A stretch of 64,000 nt of DNA from Pelomonas sp963422775. Lineage in GTDB: Bacteria > Pseudomonadota > Gammaproteobacteria > Burkholderiales > Burkholderiaceae_C. Below the pieces are notes generated by a model. The model saw only the letters and a list, made by a program, of their open reading frames with translations. It had not been told where the DNA came from and ran no database searches. Where the stretch lies: the NCBI GenBank assembly GCA_963422775.4, contig CAUJSJ030000154.1:27854-91853 (forward strand), read 5' to 3'. Below, piece after piece: positions 44,519 to 52,329 of this stretch; positions within the stretch are counted from its first letter, which is position 1, and each line of letters starts with the position of its first letter. Position numbers and translations under genes: made by a program.

Positions 44519-45874
44519 ATGCGCTCCAATTCCTCACTGTTCGTCGGCCTCCTGCTGGGGCTGGCACTTGCGCCCGCCTGGGCCCAGATCGGCCAGCGCT
44601 TCCCGTCCGAGAAGCGTGTCGTGCCTGACCCGATCACCGGCACGCCACTGACCTTCCTGACGACCCAACCGCGCGGCGACACCAAGATCTACCCCAGCCA
44701 TCCGCAGTGGACGGCCGATGGCCAGTGGCTGGTGTTCCGCTCGGCGCGGGTGAAGGGCGAGGCCATCGCCGTCAACGAGGCCAGCGGCGAGATGGTGCAG
44801 GTCACCGAGGGCGGCTATGACGGCATGCTCAATCTTGCGCAGTCGGGCGGCAACAAGCTCTTCTTCCTGCGGCCCGACAAGGGCGGGGCGGCCAAGGCCA
44901 TGCAGGCCATCGAGGTCGACCTGGACCGCGTGTTTGCCGACAGCCGCGCCGGCAGCATGAAGCCGGCCAACGCCTACCAGCGCGTCATCGGTGTGCTGCC
45001 ACCCGAGCTGGAGGCGGTGGGCGACAACGCGCTGGACGCCGATGGCCAGTGGTTGTACTTCCGCATCACGGGCAAGGCCTTCGCCGGCGCCAGGCTGCCG
45101 GCCGGCACCCAGATCGAGCCGCCCTTCGGCCCGCGCGGCATGGGCGCGGGGCCGCATGCCATCGGCAAGATCAACGTGCAGACGGGCGAGATCCGTCATG
45201 TCGTCTCGGTGCCTTTCCAGATCGGCCACATCCAGAGCAACAGCTGGAACCCGGGCGAGCTGGTGTTCAGCTGGGAGACCGGCGGCAAGTCGCCGCAGCG
45301 GACGTGGACGGTCAAAGGCGACGGCACCGGCATGCGCCCGCTCTACCCCGAGGCGCCCTATGAATGGGTCACGCACGAGGCCTTCATCGGCAAGGACGAA
45401 GTCGCGCTGGCCATCATGGGTCACCGCGCCATCCCCGGTGTCGTCGATCCCAGCCGGCCGGCGGCTACCGATGTGGGTGGCGCCAACCCCGGCCAGGACG
45501 CCGCCTGGGGCGACGCCGGCACGCGCGAAAAGCCGACCGGCCTGGCCATCGTCAACCTGCGCACGCGCGAAGTGAATCTCGTCGGCCAGACCCCCTCGGG
45601 CAGCGGGCTGTGGCATGTGCACGGCTCGCCGGATGGACGCTTCGCGGTGGGCGACGACTTCAGCCGCAGCCTCTACCTGATCGACCGCAGGACCCGCGAA
45701 ATGATCGTGCTGAGCGCCGGCCACCAGACGACGGCGCGCGACCACCCGCACCCCACCTTCAGCCCCGATGGCAAGAAGATCCAGATCCAGTCCGCCATGC
45801 TGGCCGCGGATGGCCGCGAGATGAATATCTGCATCGTGCCGGTGCCCAAGGCCTGGCTCGACCGCAGGCTCTGA
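44519..45874 (+). CDS. PL22-like oligogalacturonide lyase, beta-propeller
   Basis: A 451-residue exported protein (signal MRSNSSLFVGLLLGLALAPAWAQ). It has propeller-type repeats: YPSHPQWTADGQWLVFRSA, DNALDADGQWLYFRI, HGSPDGRFAVGDD, HPHPTFSPDGKKIQIQS. The length, the SEKRVVPDPITGTPLTFLT start and the conserved histidines match the oligogalacturonate lyase family as found in pectin loci. Family members cleave short unsaturated galacturonides by beta-elimination. A generic TolB-like propeller is the alternative. No good ribosome site precedes the ATG. Confidence 0.68.
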   Translation: MRSNSSLFVGLLLGLALAPAWAQIGQRFPSEKRVVPDPITGTPLTFLTTQPRGDTKIYPSHPQWTADGQWLVFRSARVKGEAIAVNEASGEMVQVTEGGYDGMLNLAQSGGNKLFFLRPDKGGAAKAMQAIEVDLDRVFADSRAGSMKPANAYQRVIGVLPPELEAVGDNALDADGQWLYFRITGKAFAGARLPAGTQIEPPFGPRGMGAGPHAIGKINVQTGEIRHVVSVPFQIGHIQSNSWNPGELVFSWETGGKSPQRTWTVKGDGTGMRPLYPEAPYEWVTHEAFIGKDEVALAIMGHRAIPGVVDPSRPAATDVGGANPGQDAAWGDAGTREKPTGLAIVNLRTREVNLVGQTPSGSGLWHVHGSPDGRFAVGDDFSRSLYLIDRRTREMIVLSAGHQTTARDHPHPTFSPDGKKIQIQSAMLAADGREMNICIVPVPKAWLDRRL

Positions 45875-45945
45875 ATATCTCGTCGGCATTTCGAATTAAT
45901 ATAGATGGGCTGATTTGATTTTTGAATACTGCTACTTATTATTGC

Positions 45946-45976
45946 GGGCCAAATTCTTTCAGAAGGGGTTTGGCCC
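45946..45976. other. Inverted repeat after the PL22-like gene
   Basis: GGGCCAAA ... TTTGGCCC arms enclose a smaller TTCT-TTC-AGAA stem. It may be a weak terminator for the upstream gene, although the T run is poor. Confidence 0.5.
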
Positions 45977-46083
45977 CTATTCATTTCAGCATCTGGCGTC
46001 GCCTGACGCTGGGCCCGCCCGGTGCGCCCCGTCCCGTCTGCATGCTCGCTACGGCGGCGCGCGATCGAGGCAGGCCCGGGATA

Positions 46084-46097
46084 ATCACGAACGTGAT
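46084..46097. promoter_or_regulatory. Palindromic operator, distal copy
   Basis: ATCACG-AA-CGTGAT is a perfect 14-bp palindrome with a 2-bp centre. It shares both arms with the copy at 46139-46152, 55 bp away. Confidence 0.68.
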
Positions 46098-46138
46098 CGG
46101 AACCTGCGCCATTCAAGGGTTTTCTCGGAGGTGAAGCA

Positions 46139-46152
46139 ATCACGGTCGTGAT
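46139..46152. promoter_or_regulatory. Palindromic operator, proximal copy
   Basis: ATCACG-GT-CGTGAT, with one more matching pair outside (A at 46138, T at 46153). It ends 14 bp before the proposed receptor -35 element. Confidence 0.7.
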
Positions 46153-46166
46153 TCTTTGCTGGCGCG

Positions 46167-46197
46167 TGAACACAGCGCGAAACCCGGCCCCTAGACT
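46167..46197 (+). promoter_or_regulatory. Possible receptor promoter
   Basis: TGAACA (46167-46172) and TAGACT (46192-46197) with a 19-bp spacer. The match is modest; it is proposed because of its position just downstream of the operators. Confidence 0.4.
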
Positions 46198-46262
46198 GTC
46201 TCCGGGGCATTAAAGAGAGCCATTTCGAGTTCTCCCCGGTCGATATTTTCGGAGACAGAAAA

Positions 46263-49200
46263 ATGCTGAAGAAGATCCACGGCGGCTCGCCGGTTTCGCG
46301 TTGGACGCCGCTGGCCTTGGCCATTTCCGCAGCACTGGCCGGCCACGCCCACGCCCAGCAGCCCGCCACGCCAGCGGCTGCCGCGTCCGCGCCGGCCGCC
46401 AAGGACGCCAACCAGCTCGAAACTGTCGTCGTCACGGGCATCCGCCGCTCCATCCAGAGCGCCATCGACCGCAAGCGCAACGCCTCCACCGTCAGTGACA
46501 GCATCGTTGCGGAAGACATCGACCAGTTCCCCGACAAGAACGTCGGCGAGGCGCTGTCGCGCATCACCGGCGTGCAGCTGTCGCGCTCGTTCGGCGAAGG
46601 CTCGCAGGTGTCCATCCGCGGCGTCGAGCCCAACCTGAACCGCGTCGAGATCAACGGCATGTCGGTGCTCGGCACCGCCGGGACCGCGGGCCGCGGCGCT
46701 GAGCTGCGCGAGCTGGCGTCGGAGCTGATCGCCTCCATCGACGTCATCAAGGGCTCGACCGCCGACCTGACCGAAGGCGGCATCGGCGGCACGGTGCGCA
46801 TCACGACGCGCAAGCCGCTGGACTTCACCAAGCCCACCATCGCCGGCACGCTCTCGGCCGAGCAGGGCAGCCTGCGCGGCGGCACGCAGCCGCGTGGGAC
46901 GCTGCTGTTGGCGGACAAGTTCCTGGACAACAAGCTGGGCCTGATGGCCAACCTCGTCTACGACAAGATCTACACGCGCGGCGACTTCTCGCGCAACACG
47001 TCCTGGGCCTTCCTGCGCGACTGGGACTTCTCGGCCGACAAGACGCTGACCAGCCTGAACGCCAATGCAGCGGCCGTGACCACCGCGGCCGGCTGCAACA
47101 GCCTGGCTGCCGCTGACCAAACACCCTGCCGCAGCCAGTGGTTCGACTACTCGCCGCGCATCTCGCGCTACGGCATCTGGACCCGCGACCACGAGCGCAG
47201 CTCGGCGGAAGTGACGGCGCAATACCAGTTCACGAAAGAGCTGGACGGCTATGTGAGCTACCAGACCAACACGCAGGCCCAGCGGCTCAACGACATGAAC
47301 TACGGCACCGACTTCTCGGCGGTGACGCGGCTGGCGTCGGCGGGCAATGCGCCGGTCTATCGCGCCGACGCCACGGTGCAGACGGCCGGCACCTGCGTGG
47401 CGGCGCCCACCGCCACCACGCCGGCCGGCATGATGGTGGAGAACCACCACGTCACGCAGTTCACGGTGGGCAACTGCCTGAACGTGGCCGGCCAGGGCGG
47501 CCAGGGCGCGTTCAGCACGTCGGCGCGCGATTTCGCGCTGGACATCAAGTCCAAGTACACCACCGCCGGCTTCAAGTTCAAGAACGACAAGTGGCGCATC
47601 GAAGGCTTGCTGGGGGACTCCAAGTCGGACTACAAGAGCCAGAGCAACAACATCGTGCTGACGCAGAACGCGCCGGGCCTGGTCGTCAAGCTCGACGGCA
47701 GCCACCTGCCGCAGTTCACGTTCCCCGCGGCCTACAGCCCCGACAACGCCTCGTCCTATGTCCAGGCGCAGCTGCAGTACCGCCCGTCGGCCACGAAGAA
47801 CAGCGAGCGCCAGGGCAAGCTGGACTTCCAGTACAACTTCGATCACGCCTTCTTCCAGAGCCTGTGGTTCGGCGGTCAGGCGCGCCAGTCCAGCTCGCGC
47901 CAGTACAACGGCGGCGGCTATCTGGTGCAGAACAACGGCAGCCTGGCCCTCACCGACGAGGCGGTCGACATCAATGCCCGCACCGCCAACGTCAACCAGA
48001 CTCTCATCTGGGACCCGCTCTACACCGGCACGGCGCAGCGCCCCAACGACGCGCAGACCTACATCAACAGCGGCTTCAAGACGTCTTACGTGACCGGCGC
48101 GCGCATGCAGGAGATCGTCAACGCGATCCGCACGAAGTCGCCCGGTACCTTCATGGGTGGCTATGGCGACGTCTCCGGCGTGCCTGGCAACTGGACGGCG
48201 CCGAGCTATGCGGCGACGGCGGCGTCGGGCATCTTCGACACCAGCGACTTCTCCCACAAATACCTGTATTCGACGCCGGGCAACGATGGCAAGAGCTATC
48301 CGCAGATTCCGGCCTTCGACATCACCGAGAAGGTCAAGGCGGGTTACGCGCGGCTGGATTGGGGCACCGAGATCCTCGGGTTGCCGCTGGATGGCAATGT
48401 CGGCGTGCGCTACACGCGCACCGACGTGACCTCGACCGGCCTGAAGGTGGACCGCACCTGCAACCCGGCCACCGTGTCGACCTGCTCGGCCGTCGTGAAC
48501 AGCAACTCCGTGGTGTCCCTCAGCAACAGCTACAACGACGTGCTGCCCAGCCTGAACGCCACGCTGCAGCTGCTGGGCGGCAAGCTGCTGGTTCGCGGCG
48601 GTGCGGCCAAGGTGATGGCGCGTCCGGCGATCGACCTGCTGGCGCCCAACGTCACCTGCACGACGGGCAGCGGCGACGTTGCGCGCGGTGGTGACGGCAC
48701 CGACGACTGCACGGCCGGCAACCCCGACCTCAAGCCTTACCGTGCCACCAAGTACGACCTGAGCCTGGAGTACTACCCCGGCCGCGATACGCAGGTCAGC
48801 CTGGCCACTTTCCGTACCAACATCGGTACTTATGTCCGCACGGGCGTCGTGAACCGCGGCGTCAACTTCTACGGCGACGGCCGCCTGTTCGACGTGACGC
48901 AGGCCGTCAACGGCGAGGGTGCCAAGACGCAAGGCCTGGAGCTGGCCGGCCGCACGGCGCTGTCCTTCCTGCCCGGCTGGCTGGGCAACTTCGGCGTCGA
49001 TGCCAACTACACCCACATGACGTTCAGCTACGCCAAGGGCAACGAGCTCATCAGCCCGCTGGACAACTCGGTGCTGCCGTATCCGGGCCTGTCGAAGAAC
49101 TCCTACAACCTGGGCCTGTGGTACGACGACGGCAACTTCAACGCCCGCCTGGCCTACGCCTACCGCGACAAGTACTACAGCGGCACCAACGACGTGTCGG

Positions 49201-49400
49201 GCAACCCGAACTTCAGCGACAAGACCGGCTACCTGGACGCCAAGATCCAGTGGAAGGCCACGAAGAACTTCACGCTGGCTTTAGAGGCCAAGAACCTGAC
49301 CAACCAGGCCGAGCTGACCTACGCCGGCGACCTGGGCCGCCCCAATGAGCTGGCCTGGTCGGGCCGCCGCTACTACGTCACGCTGGGCTACAAGCTCTGA
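46263..49400 (+). CDS. TonB-dependent receptor for oligosaccharide uptake
   Basis: A 1,045-residue outer-membrane transporter. The signal peptide ends near HAHAQQ, followed by an alanine-rich linker and an ETVVVTG TonB-box-like motif. The plug domain runs from about residue 65 to 190 (IVAEDIDQFPDKNVGEALSR, then VSIRGVEPNLNRVEINGM). The barrel ends in GRRYYVTLGYKL with a terminal leucine after aromatic residues. The large size and this plug type are those of Caulobacter/Xanthomonas-type sugar receptors. Neighbouring enzymes point to rhamnogalacturonan fragments as ligand. GGAG lies 8 bases before the ATG. No SusD-like partner follows. Confidence 0.92.
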   Translation: MLKKIHGGSPVSRWTPLALAISAALAGHAHAQQPATPAAAASAPAAKDANQLETVVVTGIRRSIQSAIDRKRNASTVSDSIVAEDIDQFPDKNVGEALSRITGVQLSRSFGEGSQVSIRGVEPNLNRVEINGMSVLGTAGTAGRGAELRELASELIASIDVIKGSTADLTEGGIGGTVRITTRKPLDFTKPTIAGTLSAEQGSLRGGTQPRGTLLLADKFLDNKLGLMANLVYDKIYTRGDFSRNTSWAFLRDWDFSADKTLTSLNANAAAVTTAAGCNSLAAADQTPCRSQWFDYSPRISRYGIWTRDHERSSAEVTAQYQFTKELDGYVSYQTNTQAQRLNDMNYGTDFSAVTRLASAGNAPVYRADATVQTAGTCVAAPTATTPAGMMVENHHVTQFTVGNCLNVAGQGGQGAFSTSARDFALDIKSKYTTAGFKFKNDKWRIEGLLGDSKSDYKSQSNNIVLTQNAPGLVVKLDGSHLPQFTFPAAYSPDNASSYVQAQLQYRPSATKNSERQGKLDFQYNFDHAFFQSLWFGGQARQSSSRQYNGGGYLVQNNGSLALTDEAVDINARTANVNQTLIWDPLYTGTAQRPNDAQTYINSGFKTSYVTGARMQEIVNAIRTKSPGTFMGGYGDVSGVPGNWTAPSYAATAASGIFDTSDFSHKYLYSTPGNDGKSYPQIPAFDITEKVKAGYARLDWGTEILGLPLDGNVGVRYTRTDVTSTGLKVDRTCNPATVSTCSAVVNSNSVVSLSNSYNDVLPSLNATLQLLGGKLLVRGGAAKVMARPAIDLLAPNVTCTTGSGDVARGGDGTDDCTAGNPDLKPYRATKYDLSLEYYPGRDTQVSLATFRTNIGTYVRTGVVNRGVNFYGDGRLFDVTQAVNGEGAKTQGLELAGRTALSFLPGWLGNFGVDANYTHMTFSYAKGNELISPLDNSVLPYPGLSKNSYNLGLWYDDGNFNARLAYAYRDKYYSGTNDVSGNPNFSDKTGYLDAKIQWKATKNFTLALEAKNLTNQAELTYAGDLGRPNELAWSGRRYYVTLGYKL

Positions 49401-49462
49401 TCTTTTCCTTCGGTGAGTTCCGGGGCCGGCATGGCCTCTGTGTTGCGCCGACTGAAGCGCGC

Positions 49463-49495
49463 CGGCCCCCGCCTTTCGCTGGGGCCGTCTTTTTT
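49463..49495 (+). terminator. Terminator between the receptor and PL11 lyase
   Basis: Stem CGGCCCC (49463-49469) with GGGGCCG (49481-49487), an 11-base loop and TCTTTTTT. It stands only 12 bp before the PL11 start codon, so lyase expression needs readthrough. Confidence 0.75.
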
Positions 49496-49507
49496 GCGAG
49501 CCGCACC

Positions 49508-51346
49508 ATGAGCCCTTCGCGCCGTCTTGTCGCCTGCCTGCTGCTGGCCTGCTTCGGTTGGGCCAACGCTCAGCCCAGGCAGATGGAGAAGCTGGACCGC
49601 GGCGTCGTTGCCCTGGCGTCCTCGTCCGGCGTGTTTGTCAGCTGGCGCCTGCTCGGCACTGAGCCAGCCAATGTGCGCTTCAACGTCTACCGCGACGGCA
49701 AGCGCATCACCCGCGAGCCGCAGGTGCTGACCAACCTGGTGGACTCGCCGGGCCGCAGCGACAGCCTCTACACCGTGCGCGCCGTTGTCGGCGGCAACGA
49801 GCAGGCCGCGTCCGCCGTCGCGGTGCCTTGGCATCAGCCCTATCTGCGCGTGCCGCTGCAAAGGCCCGAGGGCGGCGTGTCGCCCGACGGCGTGGCCTAC
49901 CGCTACGAGGCCAACGACGGCGCGGCGGCCGACGTGGACGGCGACGGCCAGTACGAGCTGATCGTCAAGTGGCAGCCCACCAACGCGCATGACAACTCTC
50001 ACAAGGGCTACACCGGCCACACGCTGCTGGACGCCTACAAGCTCGACGGCACGCGGCTGTGGCGCATCGACCTCGGGCAGAACATCCGCGCCGGTGCGCA
50101 CTACACGAGCTTCCTCGCCTACGACTTCGACGGTGACGGCAAGGCCGAAGTGATGATGAAGACCGCCGACGGCACCATCGATGGTCTGGGCAAGGTCATC
50201 GGCGACGCCAAGGCCGACTACCGCAACGAAGCCGGCTATGTGCTGGCCGGGCCCGAGTTCCTGACCGTCTTCAACGGCCTGACCGGCGCGGCCATGGCCA
50301 CGGTGCCCTACACGCCGCCGCGCGGCGAGGTGACGGCCTGGGGCGATGCCTACGGCAACCGCGTCGACCGCTTCCTGGCCGGCGTGGCCTACCTCGACGG
50401 CCAGCGCCCCAGCGCCGTGTTCTCGCGCGGCTACTACACCCGCGCCGTGCTGGCGGCCTGGGACTGGCGCGATGGCAAGCTCACGCAGCGCTGGGTGTTC
50501 GACACCGATGCCGACCCGGCGAGCAAGCCCGCCGCTGGGCAGGGCGCCCACTGGTTCTCGGTCGCCGACGTGGACGGCGATGGCCGCGACGACATCATCT
50601 ACGGCGCCGCCACCCTCTCCGGCACCGGCAAGCTGCTCTACAGCACCGGCCTTTGCCATGGCGATGCGCTGCACGTCAGCGCCTTCGACCCGGCGCGCGA
50701 AGGCCAGCAGCAGATCTTCATGGTGCACGAGAGCCCGCGCTGCTACGGCGAGCACGGCCTGGAGATGCACGACGCCGCCACCGGCAAGCTGTTGTGGAGC
50801 ATGTCCGGCAAGAACACCGATGTGGGCCGCGGCGTCTGTTTCGACATCGACCCCGCCTGGCCCGGCGCCGAATGCTGGGGCTCCGTCGGCGGCCTGATGA
50901 GCGCAGGCGGCAAGCTCATCAGCGAGCAACACCCCAATCACTACAACTTCGCCGTCTGGTGGGACGGTGACCTGCTGCGCGAGTCGCTGGATCACGTCGC
51001 CATCGACAAGTGGAACCCGGCCAACTTCAAGTTCGAGAACCTGCTGAACGGCAAGAAGTACGGTGCCGCCTCCAACAACGGCACCAAGGGCAACCCGGTG
51101 CTGTCGGCCGACCTCTTCGGCGACTGGCGCGAAGAAGTGGTCTGGCGCAATGAGGGCAGCACGGCACTGCTGATCTTCTCGACGGCCGTGCCGACCGAGC
51201 ACCGCCTCGTCACGCTGATGCACGACCCGCAGTACCGCGTGCAGGTCGCCGCCCAGAACGCCGGCTACAACCAGCCGCCGCACACCAGTTTTCATCTGGG
51301 CCACGGCATGAAGCCGCCGCGCTACCTGCCCATCACCACGCCATGA
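49508..51346 (+). CDS. Rhamnogalacturonan endo/exolyase, PL11
   Basis: A 612-residue exported enzyme (signal RRLVACLLLACFGWANAQ). It cleaves the alternating rhamnose-galacturonate backbone by beta-elimination. The family's calcium loops are plain: AADVDGDGQYELIVKW, FDGDGKAEVMMKTADGT and VADVDGDGRDDIIYGA. Other PL11 marks are WGDAYGNRVDRFLAGVAYLDG and HGDALHVSAFDP. Its length is right for YesW/YesX relatives. It overlaps the next gene by 4 bases. Confidence 0.94.
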   Translation: MSPSRRLVACLLLACFGWANAQPRQMEKLDRGVVALASSSGVFVSWRLLGTEPANVRFNVYRDGKRITREPQVLTNLVDSPGRSDSLYTVRAVVGGNEQAASAVAVPWHQPYLRVPLQRPEGGVSPDGVAYRYEANDGAAADVDGDGQYELIVKWQPTNAHDNSHKGYTGHTLLDAYKLDGTRLWRIDLGQNIRAGAHYTSFLAYDFDGDGKAEVMMKTADGTIDGLGKVIGDAKADYRNEAGYVLAGPEFLTVFNGLTGAAMATVPYTPPRGEVTAWGDAYGNRVDRFLAGVAYLDGQRPSAVFSRGYYTRAVLAAWDWRDGKLTQRWVFDTDADPASKPAAGQGAHWFSVADVDGDGRDDIIYGAATLSGTGKLLYSTGLCHGDALHVSAFDPAREGQQQIFMVHESPRCYGEHGLEMHDAATGKLLWSMSGKNTDVGRGVCFDIDPAWPGAECWGSVGGLMSAGGKLISEQHPNHYNFAVWWDGDLLRESLDHVAIDKWNPANFKFENLLNGKKYGAASNNGTKGNPVLSADLFGDWREEVVWRNEGSTALLIFSTAVPTEHRLVTLMHDPQYRVQVAAQNAGYNQPPHTSFHLGHGMKPPRYLPITTP

Positions 51347-52329
51347 GGCTGGCCGCGCTGCTGCTTGCTTTGCTCGCCGGCTGCACGAGCCTCGAGCCGG
51401 CGCCGCGCCCGCTGTACCGCGACCCGGTGCTGGACGGCGCAGCCGACGTGTCGCTCGTCTTCAATCGTGGCCTGAAGCGCTGGGAGATGTTCTACACGAA
51501 CCGCCGCGCGACGTTGCGGCTGGACGACCCCAAGGACGTGAGCTGGGTGCATGCCACGCCCATCGGCATCGCCGCGACGAGTGACGGCAACACATGGCAG
51601 GCGGCCGGTGAGGCGAAGTTTCCCGCCGAGTGCACCGGCGCCACGCTGTGGGCCCCCGAGATCCTCGATGCCGACGGCATCTACCACCTGTGGCTCACCA
51701 TCGTGCCCGGCGTGCACAAGCGCTGGACCGGCGAGCGCCGCATCGAGCACCTGACCAGCACCGACCTGCGCAACTGGACCTGCGCCGGCCGCGTGGAGCT
51801 GGGGTCGGACAAGGTCATCGACGCGTCCGTCGTGCGCCTGCAAAGTGGCAGCTGGCGCCTTTGGTACAAGGATGAGCAGGGTGGCAGCAAGCTCAAGTTT
51901 GCCGACAGCCCCGACCTCAAGACCTGGACGCCGCGCGGCCCCGTCAGCCCCTTGCCGGCCGAAGGCCCCAAGGTCTTCCCCTTCGCCGGCAAGTGGTGGC
52001 TGGTGGCCGACCTGTGGCAGGGCCTGCTGGTGTTGCGCTCCGACGATGCCGAGCACTGGGAAGAGCAACCCGCGCGCCTGCTGGCCGACATCGGCACCGC
52101 GCCCACCGACCGCGCCAAAGGGCAGCACCCCGACGTGCAGGTCGCGGGCGGCCGGGCCTACCTTTTCTACTTCGTGCACCAGAGCGGCGAGCCCGAGGCC
52201 CGGGACGACGACCGCTGGCACCAGCGCACGGTCATCCAGGTGGCCGAGCTGAAGCTGGTGGACGGCTGGCTGACGGTGGACCGGCACGCGCCGCCACCGG
52301 ATTTGCGCGCTGCCTTCAAGGCCCGCTGA
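51343..52329 (+). CDS. GH43-like five-bladed propeller lipoprotein
   Basis: A 328-residue lipoprotein with lipobox LLAGC (Cys about 14). The fold pattern is that of family 43-type glycosidases. The candidate acidic residues are in YRDPVLDGAADVSLVF, SDKVIDASVVRL and AEGPKVFPFAGKWWLVAD, which fit the Asp-Asp-Glu triad of that clan. The specificity cannot be read; an arabinose- or galactose-releasing role is suggested by its position between PL11 and GH115, with 4- and 3-base overlaps. Confidence 0.7.
   Translation: MRLAALLLALLAGCTSLEPAPRPLYRDPVLDGAADVSLVFNRGLKRWEMFYTNRRATLRLDDPKDVSWVHATPIGIAATSDGNTWQAAGEAKFPAECTGATLWAPEILDADGIYHLWLTIVPGVHKRWTGERRIEHLTSTDLRNWTCAGRVELGSDKVIDASVVRLQSGSWRLWYKDEQGGSKLKFADSPDLKTWTPRGPVSPLPAEGPKVFPFAGKWWLVADLWQGLLVLRSDDAEHWEEQPARLLADIGTAPTDRAKGQHPDVQVAGGRAYLFYFVHQSGEPEARDDDRWHQRTVIQVAELKLVDGWLTVDRHAPPPDLRAAFKAR

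Larger units (their letters stand above)
45875..46262 (+). promoter_or_regulatory. Regulatory region of the TonB-dependent receptor gene
   Basis: This 388-bp stretch is clearly lower in GC than its surroundings in its first 100 bp. It holds an inverted repeat (45946-45976), two identical-arm palindromes (46084-46097 and 46139-46152), a possible promoter (46167-46197) and an inverted repeat that could mask the receptor's ribosome site. No gene was seen in it. Confidence 0.7.

Noticed and set aside
46191..49016. A 941-codon open frame antisense to the receptor, and similar long antisense frames elsewhere (for example 37919-40411 and 52167-54734).
   Set aside because: They lie opposite genes with clear family signatures and arise from high GC at third codon positions; their translations are low-complexity with no motif.
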